DNA from: Frigoribacterium sp. MEB024
GTDB lineage: Bacteria > Actinomycetota > Actinomycetes > Actinomycetales > Microbacteriaceae
Direction: 5' to 3'
Length of the DNA: 64,000 nucleotides
Assembly (NCBI RefSeq): GCF_000878135.1
Contig: NZ_JXQZ01000032.1
Span: 62,001 to 126,000, forward strand
Made by a program: the position numbers and the translations under genes
In this document: positions 7,075-14,474 of the stretch, one piece after another
How the letters are laid out: each line of letters starts with the position of its first letter
How positions within the stretch are numbered: the first letter of the stretch is position 1
Notes under the pieces: model-generated
What the model was told of the DNA's origin: nothing
Database searches by the model: none
What the model saw: only the letters and a program-made list of their open reading frames with translations

Positions 7075-7515
7075 TTAGATCTGTTCCGCACTGTGGTCGA
7101 AGGCAAACGGCAGGAGGTCGGTTGCCCGGGCGCTGATGAGCCCATCGGGTCCGGGCAAGATGACGCGAACGTGAGGGTGGTAGTCCGCGAGGATCTGGCG
7201 GTCGCGACCGCATGGGCTCTTGACTCCTCGGCCATGGTTTCCCACGGCCACCACGTGGCTCAGATCGGTGGCACCCCCGGCTCGAGCTGCGCCGAGTGCT
7301 ACGAGTTCGGCGCAGGGGCCGCCTGTGAAGTGGTAGATGTTTACCCCGGTGAAGATCCGACCGTCGGCGGCGCGCACGGCTGCACCCATGGTGTGGACGC
7401 CGTCCTCATCCGGGCCTGCGTCGGTGACGGCGTCAATGGTTCGACGAGCTGCCTCGATGAGGGCTTGGTCTTCATCGGTGAGAGGCGTGGCCGAAGGCGG
7501 AAGCGTGATGGACAT
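7075..7515 (-). CDS. Blasticidin-S/cytidine deaminase-like protein
   Basis: The product is 146 aa, close to the roughly 130 aa of blasticidin S deaminase. Residues 57-72 (GVNIYHFTGGPCAELV) match the zinc-binding CAE motif (Cys68, Glu70) in the form seen in fungal BSD, and residues 100-108 (SPCGRDRQI) correspond to BSD SPCGRCRQ. The second zinc Cys is replaced by Asp105 (codon GAC). It could still bind zinc through Asp, or have altered or lost activity. Possible roles are nucleoside salvage or resistance to a nucleoside antibiotic. It is the single gene between cores at 7043 and 7543. Confidence 0.85.
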   Translation of the reverse strand: MSITLPPSATPLTDEDQALIEAARRTIDAVTDAGPDEDGVHTMGAAVRAADGRIFTGVNIYHFTGGPCAELVALGAARAGGATDLSHVVAVGNHGRGVKSPCGRDRQILADYHPHVRVILPGPDGLISARATDLLPFAFDHSAEQI

Positions 7516-7542
7516 CTCTCGACTCTAAGACTCGCAGGGTGT

Positions 7543-7557
7543 CCCAGTAGCCGATGG
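7543..7557 (+). repeat. Cassette-boundary core repeat, copy 12
   Basis: CCCAGTAGCCGATGG. Flanking CCCAGTAGC can pair with GCTACCCCTGGG about 25 nt downstream, with a small bulge. Confidence 0.75.
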
Positions 7558-7616
7558 TCCTGCGGGGCAGCTACCCCTGGGTCGTGTGGTCGGCGGGCCA
7601 TGTGTAGCGTGATCAG

Positions 7617-8138
7617 GTGCCCGACTCCTCCATCGCGATTCGCACCACGTCTGAGGCTGATTGGCCTCGTGTCCGGGAGCTGCGTATCGAGAACGCGACC
7701 GACAACCCGATCTCTTACGGCGCGACACTTGAGATAACTCAAGCCATGTCGGAGGACGACTGGCGTCTTCGTGCCCGTCGCGGGGAAGCCGACGACGCGA
7801 CCTGTCTGGTCGCCTGGAACACTGTCACGGGGCGATGGGTCGGGATGATGAGCGCTCAGCTTGGAGACGAGGACGGGCCGGACCCCGTACTGACCGGCGT
7901 CTACGTCACTCCCGACTTCCGCGGTCGCAAGCACGGCGTGAGCGACGCGCTCCTGGACGCAATCATCGGCTGGGCCACTGGTCGGGGCGCGCGTCTCCGT
8001 CTTTACGTTTACGAGCATGCCGTCCCAGCTCGAAAGTTCTACGACCGTCACGGATTCATTGCGACAGGACGAACGCGCCCACTCACATTCGTCGACGGGC
8101 AGACGCTGGAAATGGCGCGAGTCCTCCCGTCTCGTTAG
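7617..8138 (+). CDS. GNAT-family N-acetyltransferase
   Basis: The product is 173 aa from a GTG start (MPDSSIAIRTTSEADWPRVRELR). The acetyl-CoA-binding motif is VYVTPDFRGRKHGVSDALLD, a variant of the Q/RxxGxG/A loop (RGRKHG). The late motif LYVYEHAVPARKFYDRHGF is the typical end of the fold, with the conserved Tyr. The substrate is unknown. The TAG stop codon (8136-8138) lies inside the repeat core CTCGTTAGACGATCG, so the gene ends within the boundary element. It is the only gene between cores at 7543 and 8131. Confidence 0.9.
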   Translation: MPDSSIAIRTTSEADWPRVRELRIENATDNPISYGATLEITQAMSEDDWRLRARRGEADDATCLVAWNTVTGRWVGMMSAQLGDEDGPDPVLTGVYVTPDFRGRKHGVSDALLDAIIGWATGRGARLRLYVYEHAVPARKFYDRHGFIATGRTRPLTFVDGQTLEMARVLPSR

Positions 8139-8251
8139 ACGATCGTTCACCGAGATCAGTTTCGGACTGACCTATCGAGACAGCCGGCGCCCCGTAGCTG
8201 CGGGGGAGTGGCTAGCGTCCGCCGGTGGTCGGTGACCGATCGGCTATCGGA
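8129..8251 (+). repeat. Long form of the boundary repeat (element B) with inverted terminal core
   Basis: It starts GTCTCGTTAGACGATCG and is nearly identical to element A for about 110 bp. CTATCGAGAC at 8172-8181 pairs with the start to give a 53-nt hairpin. The right end (8237-8251) is an inverted core, so the whole 123 bp is also an imperfect palindrome: the first 25 bases match the complement of the last 25 at most positions. It contains the stop codon of the GNAT gene. Confidence 0.85.
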
Positions 8252-8290
8252 CGGCCAATAGAGTCCCAACAGCGACCATGAGGAGGGCCG

Positions 8291-9199
8291 GTGACTGTAC
8301 CCAAGGGCGACTACTTTCAACGACAGGGCGACCCAGACGCAGAGGAAAAGGCCCAGGGTCAAATCGCCGGGCTACTCGAAAACTGGCGAACGACCATGGC
8401 CAACCGATCAGGCGTTATGTCCAGAGAGGACGGGTCAGACCTTCGCGGTGACGAGCTTCGAACGCCCGAGTTGAACAACAGCCGCCGCAGCGCCGAGACC
8501 CAAGGTCAGCCCCTTGAATTTTTGACGGTGCCAGATCAGGCAGACCATGCAATCGTGGCTTTTCACAACCTCATGAATGGCCTCGACGCCATGATGATCA
8601 ACGACGCCCGCGATGAGCTACTGCTTCACCTAACCGCGGAGTTTGTCATGATCCGTGCTCTCATTGAGGCAGCGACCACGGCGCTCTGGCTGCTCGGCCC
8701 ACAGGACAGTGACACCCGCGTCGCCCGGGCCCTTCGTCTTCGCCACGACGAATTGATCCACTCTCTGCATTTGGCGAAGAATTATTCGACTTTCGCCGGC
8801 ACGCTGGGTGGAGAGGAATACCGTGCGCAAGAGCGGTTTGTGAAAGCTCAAATCACCGACCTAGAGACCGTCGCGGCCGACGCCAAGGTGCCTTGGTCGA
8901 CGGTCCAGAAGAGCTTAACTCCGAGCGCAATAGCCAATGAGGGTGGAGCCTTTGTGCCGGAGCTAGGTGGACCTTTGACTTATTGGTACTGGTCGACGGC
9001 CAGCTCACTCGCCCACGGTGAGCCCAGCAATTTGCGGGGCCTTTCGGACATGAAACTGATTGGCGTCGACCACCGCAACAGACCCGTGGCGCACGTCGAG
9101 CCCAGCGCCGTCAGCATCTACCGTCATCTGAAAGTGGCCCTCCAGCTCATATCCAAGGCCCACCAGCTTTGGAACGATCGTGCACGAGGCCACAACTAG
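8291..9199 (+). CDS. Hypothetical protein, 302 aa, partner of the adjacent kinase gene
   Basis: A GTG start follows a strong GAGGAGGG site. The protein is soluble, mostly helical, with no signal peptide. The segment LTAEFVMIRALIEAATTALW and the conserved-looking HDELIHSLHLAKNYSTFAG, then YWYWSTASSLAHGEPSNL, recall abortive-infection-like or AbiV/HEPN-like helical proteins with His and Arg residues, but I cannot assign a family. Codon use is less GC-rich than in the right half of the window. The kinase gene starts 34 nt downstream on the same strand, so the two probably form an operon. The function is unknown. Confidence 0.75.
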   Translation: MTVPKGDYFQRQGDPDAEEKAQGQIAGLLENWRTTMANRSGVMSREDGSDLRGDELRTPELNNSRRSAETQGQPLEFLTVPDQADHAIVAFHNLMNGLDAMMINDARDELLLHLTAEFVMIRALIEAATTALWLLGPQDSDTRVARALRLRHDELIHSLHLAKNYSTFAGTLGGEEYRAQERFVKAQITDLETVAADAKVPWSTVQKSLTPSAIANEGGAFVPELGGPLTYWYWSTASSLAHGEPSNLRGLSDMKLIGVDHRNRPVAHVEPSAVSIYRHLKVALQLISKAHQLWNDRARGHN

Positions 9200-9233
9200 C
9201 CACAGCGTGGAGGACCCGCGTTAGCCTTCGAGC

Positions 9234-10379
9234 ATGCCCGACCAGACTGCCGTCTTCCGACACCTCTCTGACCAATATTCGGCGCTGCCACCATCGGAGG
9301 CGTACGCGGGCTTGTACACGGCAATGCAGCCCCCACTGCCTATCGTCTTCGGCGCTCTCCACGAACGCCTAAATGCGCTTTTCCTCTTCATGAACTCGAA
9401 GATGGACCGGGGCCGGCACTTCAATGCGGAGCAGAGCCGTGACCTAATCGACCTCATCGAGGAAATCCGCGAGGTCAGAGGCAGCCTCGGCAAAATCGGA
9501 ATAGATATTCGCGTGCGTGAGGACTATCAACGTGTCCTTAATGAATGCAGCGCCTTCCTCGTAGTTTCGGGAGGGAGCCCCATTCCGGAATCGTTCGCCA
9601 AAATCGATATCGACCGGTTCGATCCTGTTTTCGTCTCGAACGCTTGGCAGCCACCGACCAAGACTTCCACTCCGCCAAAGAAGACCATGGTGGGGGAGGG
9701 GTCTTACGCGATCGTCTACAAGTACACGGACGAGACGTACGGTTTTCCGGTTGCCGTGAAGGTGGGTAAGAAGAACCTCGACGAGCGTGAGCTGAGCCGA
9801 TTCAAGGCCGAGTTTCAGAAGATGAAGGAACTGAACTACCCCTACATCGTGCAGGCGTACCAGTTCGACGAAAGCCACACTTCATTCACGATGGAATTCT
9901 GCGACTACGACCTCCGCAACTTCATGCACAAATACAACGGCACGCTTCAGTTTGCGACGCGCAAGAGACTGGCACTCCAATTCCTCTACGCCATGGGCTA
10001 CCTCCATCGAAGAGGCATCCTCCATCGGGATCTCAGCACTGGAAACGTGCTGATCAAAGAGTACGAAGAGGCCTTCCTGGTCAAGCTCAGCGACTTCGGA
10101 TTGCATAAGGCAGAGGGGTCGGAGTTCACCAAGTCCGACACAGAAATGAAAGGGTCGATCCGCGATCCCACCCTTGCGAGTCTCAAAGAATTTGCCAAGG
10201 TCAACGACATTCACGCCGTCGGGCACATCCTCGCCTTTATGTTCACGGGTCGCAGTTCCATAGCCGGGTGCCCACCGGCGATCCAAGCCATTGTCGACAA
10301 GTGCGTGCATAACGACCCCACCCAGCGGTACCAGGACATTTCCGAAGTCATTGCCGATCTAGAGCTGGCAACTGAATAG
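9234..10379 (+). CDS. Protein kinase with a novel N-terminal domain
   Basis: The product is 381 aa. Residues 1-150 form a helical N-terminal region of unknown fold (LNALFLFMNSKMDRG, LIDLIEEIREVRGSLGKIG). The kinase domain spans about 151-381: glycine loop GEGSYAIVYK (154-163), VAVKV with the ATP Lys at 176, catalytic loop HRDLSTGN (264-271, so Ser replaces the Lys usual in Ser/Thr kinases), and DFG (287-289). It has no membrane helix or PASTA repeats, unlike housekeeping PknB kinases, and its base composition is lower in GC. Together with the gene at 8291 it may form a signalling or phage-defence module. That role is inference. Confidence 0.9.
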   Translation: MPDQTAVFRHLSDQYSALPPSEAYAGLYTAMQPPLPIVFGALHERLNALFLFMNSKMDRGRHFNAEQSRDLIDLIEEIREVRGSLGKIGIDIRVREDYQRVLNECSAFLVVSGGSPIPESFAKIDIDRFDPVFVSNAWQPPTKTSTPPKKTMVGEGSYAIVYKYTDETYGFPVAVKVGKKNLDERELSRFKAEFQKMKELNYPYIVQAYQFDESHTSFTMEFCDYDLRNFMHKYNGTLQFATRKRLALQFLYAMGYLHRRGILHRDLSTGNVLIKEYEEAFLVKLSDFGLHKAEGSEFTKSDTEMKGSIRDPTLASLKEFAKVNDIHAVGHILAFMFTGRSSIAGCPPAIQAIVDKCVHNDPTQRYQDISEVIADLELATE

Positions 10380-10510
10380 TCGCTGCTCCTAGCGAGTCTC
10401 GCCAACCCATCGGGCACCGGACGCGCTCTCAACTCGGATCACCGAGAATGCGAGCCCATTCGAAGGGTGCTCGTGCCCTGAAGTGGTCGTGCCATCGCTG
10501 GGGTCAGGAC

Positions 10511-10915
10511 ATGGACGAGGCCGACCGAGAACTGCTCCGTCGGGCCGAGGCCGAAGTGGCAGCGCTGCCCCACCGCGACCCCCTCATCGACCCGCCACCC
10601 CGTCTGGGCGGCGGCCCCGCCCCCGAGCCCGAGGCCGAGCCGGCTGGTCGGGCTCGGCTGCTCGCCCCGCTGACCCTCATCCTCTGCTTCGTCACGGCCT
10701 GCGCCGAAAGTTCGTTGCTGTGGTTCTCAGCCGCAGACTGGACCACCGTGTTGTGGTTCGCCGTGCCGCTCCTCCTGGTTGCGTCGATCGTGTTCGCACT
10801 CATCGCCGGAGCGCTGGGCGGCCGCGCTGGCCGGTGGGCAGGAATCTGTGGCGGCGTCGCCATCGTGCCGCCCGTGTGTTTCGTGGTGTCGCTTCCCCTC
10901 GCGCTCTTCACGTAG
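10511..10915 (+). CDS. Membrane protein, 134 aa
   Basis: From the ATG at 10511 (MDEADRELLRRAEAEVA) the protein has a charged, proline-rich cytoplasmic N-terminus of about 45 residues, then three or four hydrophobic segments (LLAPLTLILCFVTACA, VLWFAVPLLLVASIVFALIAGAL, GGVAIVPPVCFVVSLPLALF). A longer frame to 10448 exists, but it is less likely since the acidic start resembles many actinobacterial small membrane proteins. The function is unknown. A core repeat follows 38 nt after its stop. Confidence 0.65.
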   Translation: MDEADRELLRRAEAEVAALPHRDPLIDPPPRLGGGPAPEPEAEPAGRARLLAPLTLILCFVTACAESSLLWFSAADWTTVLWFAVPLLLVASIVFALIAGALGGRAGRWAGICGGVAIVPPVCFVVSLPLALFT

Positions 10916-10951
10916 ACCGAAGCGGCATGCGTCGTTCAACGGTCCGGCAGC

Positions 10952-11045
10952 CGCCCGATAGGGGATCCCTCACCGAGAGCAGCCTCGGGCACCCATCGAG
11001 ACTCCCGGGCCCTGCCTCTGCGCGGGGTAGCTGTTCCGAGAGTCG
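10952..11045 (+). repeat. Diverged long form of the boundary repeat (element D)
   Basis: The core CCCGATAGGGGATCC at 10954-10968 is followed by TCACCGAGAGCAG. CCATCGAGAC at 10993-11002 corresponds to the inverted CTATCGAGAC of elements A and B. Similarity then fades (GCGCGGGGTAGCTG) up to about 11045. Confidence 0.65.
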
Positions 11046-11111
11046 TCGTTGACCAATTCCGGCCGGTGGACACTTCGAGTGCACCGGGAAGCCGACCTCA
11101 CAGTGTTAGCT

Positions 11112-11924
11112 TCAGTGTCGGCCGAGGATACTGACGAACGTGGCGAGCTCCGACGGTGCTTCCAGGTGTGCAAGGTGACCCTGGCCACCAAGGACATGCA
11201 CGACGGCGTCCGGGACGAGGTCGGCGACATCCTGAAACGTCGTGCCGTAGGGTGCCTGACCGCGGTTTCGCTCCCCGACGATCAGGTCGACGCGCTGCGC
11301 TTGCTCGGCTAGTCCGGCAGGCCGAGGCGCGTTATTGATTGCCCGGGTCTCTGCATGGATGGGGGTACTCAGCCGTTGGAGCTCCGGCCAGACTGCGTCG
11401 TCAGCCCGCAGGCTCTCGACGACGTCATCGGGCATGCCCGTGACTTCGCGGAGCGCGACCTCGACGCTCGCGTCCAGGTCGCCGGCATCGTGTGCCCGCT
11501 GCAGTCCCGGGAGGGCGGCGGCACCAAAGGGAGCCATGATCGGCTCGTACCCGATCAGGTGTGGCACGGTGTGCTCGTTCGCCGCGTGCATCGCGATCAG
11601 GGCGCCATAGCTCCACCCGAAGAGCGTCCGTACATCGGGAAGGTGTCGGAGGACCGTCAGAGCATCCTCCACCTCCAGCTCCAACGAGTAAGCCTCCGTC
11701 AGAGGACCCGAAGGGTGCCGGCCCCGGCGGTTTAGCACGGCCACAGCTGACCACCCCTCCAGTCCCCGCGCGACGGCAGCCCACGCGGCCGCATCGGCCA
11801 TGACACCTGGGATGAGAAGGATGGTAGGACCCTCCGCGTCGCCGTAGATGTCCACTGCAATCTCGCTGCTCCGGACGGGCACAATATTCTGAGTCAACTG
11901 CTCCATAATCGTATTATGGGGCAT
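11112..11924 (-). CDS. Alpha/beta-fold hydrolase
   Basis: The product is 270 aa. The ATG at 11924 (MPHNTIMEQ) has AGGG 3 nt upstream. The ATG at 11906 is possible but lacks a site. The motifs are ILLIPGVMADAAAW (oxyanion-hole region), FGWSYGAL (nucleophile elbow, GxSxG), and GGQGHLAH with the catalytic His. RVDLIVGERN precedes the acid region. The substrate is unknown. It is divergent from the TetR gene at 11943, with palindromes between them, so its expression is probably repressed by that regulator. Confidence 0.85.
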   Translation of the reverse strand: MPHNTIMEQLTQNIVPVRSSEIAVDIYGDAEGPTILLIPGVMADAAAWAAVARGLEGWSAVAVLNRRGRHPSGPLTEAYSLELEVEDALTVLRHLPDVRTLFGWSYGALIAMHAANEHTVPHLIGYEPIMAPFGAAALPGLQRAHDAGDLDASVEVALREVTGMPDDVVESLRADDAVWPELQRLSTPIHAETRAINNAPRPAGLAEQAQRVDLIVGERNRGQAPYGTTFQDVADLVPDAVVHVLGGQGHLAHLEAPSELATFVSILGRH

Positions 11925-11930
11925 TTGCCC
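11903..11930. promoter_or_regulatory. Twin palindromes between hydrolase and TetR genes
   Basis: CCATAAT-CGT-ATTATGG (11903-11919) is a perfect 7-bp inverted repeat. It abuts GGGCA-TT-TGCCC (11919-11930). Both lie in the 18-40 bp between the divergent starts, as expected for a TetR operator overlapping the promoters. Confidence 0.65.
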
Positions 11931-11942
11931 TAGAATCTCCAC

Positions 11943-12566
11943 ATGGCCGACAAGTCCCCAGGGCGCCCCCGCGAGTTCGACCGAGACGACGCCCTCCGTG
12001 CCGCCGCGACCTTGTTCTGGCAGCACGGCTTTTCGGGTACGTCAACCAGGGCTCTTGCGACGTCGCTCGGGATCTCAAGCTCGAGCCTGTATGCAGCGTT
12101 CGGGAGCAAGGCCGACCTCTTCGACGAAGCCGTCCGGACCTACGCGCTGCGGTACAGCGCGGTATACGACGTCGCCATTGCCGAACCCACTCTCGCTCAG
12201 GTCATCTCTCGACTGTTCGCAGGTTCCATCAGCGAGTTCGTGCGGGCCGATGACGGCCACCCCGGGTGCCTGACCAGCAGTGCCGTCATGGTCGACACCT
12301 CCGCCACCCTCGATGTCCGCACGTTCGTCACCGATCTCCAGCGGCGTGACGAAGAGCGCTTGCGTAACCGCATCGAGCGCTCAGCCCTTGTTGGCGATGT
12401 CCCGTCGGGAACCGATGCCGCCACGCTGTCGAGCCTCCTGCAGACGTTGTGGCACGGCCTCGCCACGCGAGCCGACCTCGGTGCCGGCGTCACGGAGCTC
12501 ACCTCGACGGCCGAGCTCGCCATCGCCCTTCTTTCTCTCGAGCGCCCCGGGGATGTGTCTCAGTAG
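11943..12566 (+). CDS. TetR-family transcriptional regulator
   Basis: The product is 207 aa (MADKSPGRPREFDRDDALRA). The recognition region TSTRALATSLGISSSSLYAAFGSKADLF is a typical TetR helix-turn-helix of the AcrR/YxaF type. The C-terminal region contains GCLTSSA and TLWHGLATRADLGA, typical of this group (TetR_C_39-like). Its divergent partner is the alpha/beta hydrolase. The TAG stop (12564-12566) lies inside a repeat core. Confidence 0.9.
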   Translation: MADKSPGRPREFDRDDALRAAATLFWQHGFSGTSTRALATSLGISSSSLYAAFGSKADLFDEAVRTYALRYSAVYDVAIAEPTLAQVISRLFAGSISEFVRADDGHPGCLTSSAVMVDTSATLDVRTFVTDLQRRDEERLRNRIERSALVGDVPSGTDAATLSSLLQTLWHGLATRADLGAGVTELTSTAELAIALLSLERPGDVSQ

Positions 12567-12573
12567 ACGATCG
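12559..12573 (+). repeat. Cassette-boundary core repeat, copy 15
   Basis: CTCAGTAGACGATCG. Its TAG is the stop codon of the preceding TetR gene. Confidence 0.8.
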
Positions 12574-12641
12574 ACTATTGGACGCGTTGGAAGCTGGAGT
12601 GGCTTTCGAGGCCAGGACGCGACGTGTCGCATGATGGGTCG

Positions 12642-13337
12642 GTGAACCGGACCGATCGTCTCTACGGCCTCGTGGAAGAACTACGAGCTGTGTCACCGCG
12701 TCCCCGGAGCGCACGTCGTCTTGCCGAGCGCTTCGGGGTGTCCGTGCGGACCATCGAGCGAGATCTTGCCGCCTTGCAGCAGTCAGGTCTGCCGATCTGG
12801 GCGGAGCCTGGCCGAACCGGTGGGTACGTCATCGACGCGTCAGCGACGCTTGGCCCGGCGGGCTTCACGCTGGATGAGGCCCTCGCAGTGCTCATCGGGC
12901 TCGGCGCGCTTCGCCGCAGCCCGTTTCGGCAGTCTGCTCAGACTGCCGCGCGGAAGGTGCTCGCGGTCATGTCGGACCGGGACGCGGCCCGTGCCAGCGC
13001 CTTCGCATCTCGGGTGCACTTCCTTGAGATCGAAGAGGACACGCTCGTGCCGGTCGAGTTCGCTGAGGCTTTGCGTGCGGACCGTGTCGTGCAGCTGCGC
13101 TACCAGGACGCTGGCGGTGCGGAGTCCAGTCGAGACGTCGAGCCATTGGGATCGATCGAGAACGAAGGGCGGTGGTACCTGATCGCGTGGTGCCGACTCC
13201 GACAGGGTGTGCGGGCGTTCCGCGGAGATCGGATGCTCTCGGTCAGGGTCACCGACGAACGGCCTCCAACGCGCAAGCTCCACGCTGAGGACCTCGCCAT
13301 CCAGTACGGACAGCTCAGGTCCGTCGTCGACGACTGA
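12642..13337 (+). CDS. HTH/WYL-domain transcriptional regulator (YafY type)
   Basis: The product is 231 aa from a GTG at 12642 (MNRTDRLYGLVEELRA). The N-terminal winged helix carries SARRLAERFGVSVRTIERDLAAL, the DeoR/HTH_11 signature. The WYL region follows (VVQLRYQDAGG, then WYLIAWCRLRQGVRAFRGDRM), with the final RF/FR-type motif, and it may sense a nucleotide or small ligand. A VOC-family gene starts 98 nt downstream on the same strand. YafY-VOC pairs are common in actinomycetes, and the regulator probably controls it. Confidence 0.88.
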   Translation: MNRTDRLYGLVEELRAVSPRPRSARRLAERFGVSVRTIERDLAALQQSGLPIWAEPGRTGGYVIDASATLGPAGFTLDEALAVLIGLGALRRSPFRQSAQTAARKVLAVMSDRDAARASAFASRVHFLEIEEDTLVPVEFAEALRADRVVQLRYQDAGGAESSRDVEPLGSIENEGRWYLIAWCRLRQGVRAFRGDRMLSVRVTDERPPTRKLHAEDLAIQYGQLRSVVDD

Positions 13338-13435
13338 TGGCGAGCCGACGTCTTTCGTGAAACACCGACAGGACGGTGTCGCGACGACCAGTGACGCTGA
13401 TGCTCTTACCTAACTAGCGCCACCTGAGGAGCCCC

Positions 13436-13810
13436 ATGTCGTTCGCATCCATCCGCATCGTCACAGAAAACCTCGAAGGTCTCATCGCGTTCTACGAGCA
13501 GCTCACCGGGCGGCAGGCCGAGCGCCCTGCCCCGGTCTTCGCCCAGTTCGGCGGCCCCGGTGCGAACCTCGCGATCGCCAGCACCGCGACCGTTGCCATG
13601 CTGGGCGGCGCTCTCACTGCCGCGACTAACCGATCAGTGTGCATCGAGTTCGAAGTCATCGATGTCGATGTCGATTTTGCCAAACTGGAGCTCAAGAGCG
13701 AGGACATCGTCCTCGAACCAACCACGATGCCCTGGGGCAACCGCTCCGCACTGGTCCGTGATCCCGACGGCAACGTCGTCAACCTGTTCAGCAAACCGAC
13801 CACCGTCTAG
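13436..13810 (+). CDS. VOC (glyoxalase/bleomycin-resistance) family protein
   Basis: The product is 124 aa. The ATG follows GAGGAG at 4 nt. It has the two half-domains of the VOC fold: SIRIVTENLEGLIAFYEQLTG at the start and WGNRSALVRDPDGNVVNLF at the end, the latter being the usual C-terminal signature. The metal ligands cannot be fixed from the sequence. It follows the WYL regulator, and the two are probably cotranscribed. Confidence 0.88.
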   Translation: MSFASIRIVTENLEGLIAFYEQLTGRQAERPAPVFAQFGGPGANLAIASTATVAMLGGALTAATNRSVCIEFEVIDVDVDFAKLELKSEDIVLEPTTMPWGNRSALVRDPDGNVVNLFSKPTTV

Positions 13811-13925
13811 GCAGCGAGCCCCGTGGCGACCATTGCAGGACGCGGCGATTGAGTTCGTGAATCTGATCCGATCGCTACCGGGCCCGGTCGCTCCCGTTTG
13901 GTATCTGCTGTCAGACGAGGCCAGG

Positions 13926-14258
13926 TCAAAAGGGCATGGGAGTCAGTAACCAAAGCACCAGCAGAGCAGCACTGACCGCTACTCCGGCTATGCCCAGCAT
14001 CATTCCGGCAGAGGCGAAGCCCGGTCGGCCCTCCGGAGGCGAGGCCAGATCGTCGCGGGCGAAGATGATCGCGGCGACGCCGAGAAACACCGAGGTGAAG
14101 GCCCACAGATCCAAGAGCATGCTTGCCCAGGGCAGTAGCGGTGCATCAAACAGGGATGGGAGATTGGCGGCTGTCAGCAGAAGCGGGCCGGAAAGACTTA
14201 GCCATCCAAGTGTCCAAGCCCATGATCGCGGCTCTACTGCTCCTCTGGTCGCTGTCAC
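13926..14258 (-). CDS. Membrane protein, 110 aa, three predicted helices
   Basis: The GTG at 14258 is chosen because GGAGG lies 7 nt upstream. The product starts MTATRGAVEPRSW and has hydrophobic segments WTLGWLSLSGPLLLTAANL, LLDLWAFTSVFLGVAAIIF and GMMLGIAGVAVSAALLVLWL, separated by a basic loop (ARDDLASPPEGRPG). The function is unknown. It is convergent with the VOC gene. Confidence 0.65.
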   Translation of the reverse strand: MTATRGAVEPRSWAWTLGWLSLSGPLLLTAANLPSLFDAPLLPWASMLLDLWAFTSVFLGVAAIIFARDDLASPPEGRPGFASAGMMLGIAGVAVSAALLVLWLLTPMPF

Positions 14259-14474
14259 GACGGTGCCTCCGTTCAGCAACTGGTCGTTGCTTCTGCCGTG
14301 ACTTTCTCAGTGTCAGGGCAGTGCCCGAGTCCTCCTAGGGAATGATGTCTGTACAGATCATGTCCCGACTGTGCCCCAGATCGCCTTCCGAGCCATCGTG
14401 CAGCGAGGGCCATTTCTTGTCAGTTTGAGAATCGCCGGGGGCTCTGCTTTTCGTCCGTGGCGCGATGGGGTTCT

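Noticed and set aside
8134-8140. GTTAGAC matches the integron core site GTTRRRY
   Set aside because: Most other copies read GATAG or ACTAG, the order GTTRRRY...RYYYAAC-like at element B is the reverse of classical attC, and there is no integrase in the window. Only a loose analogy is claimed.
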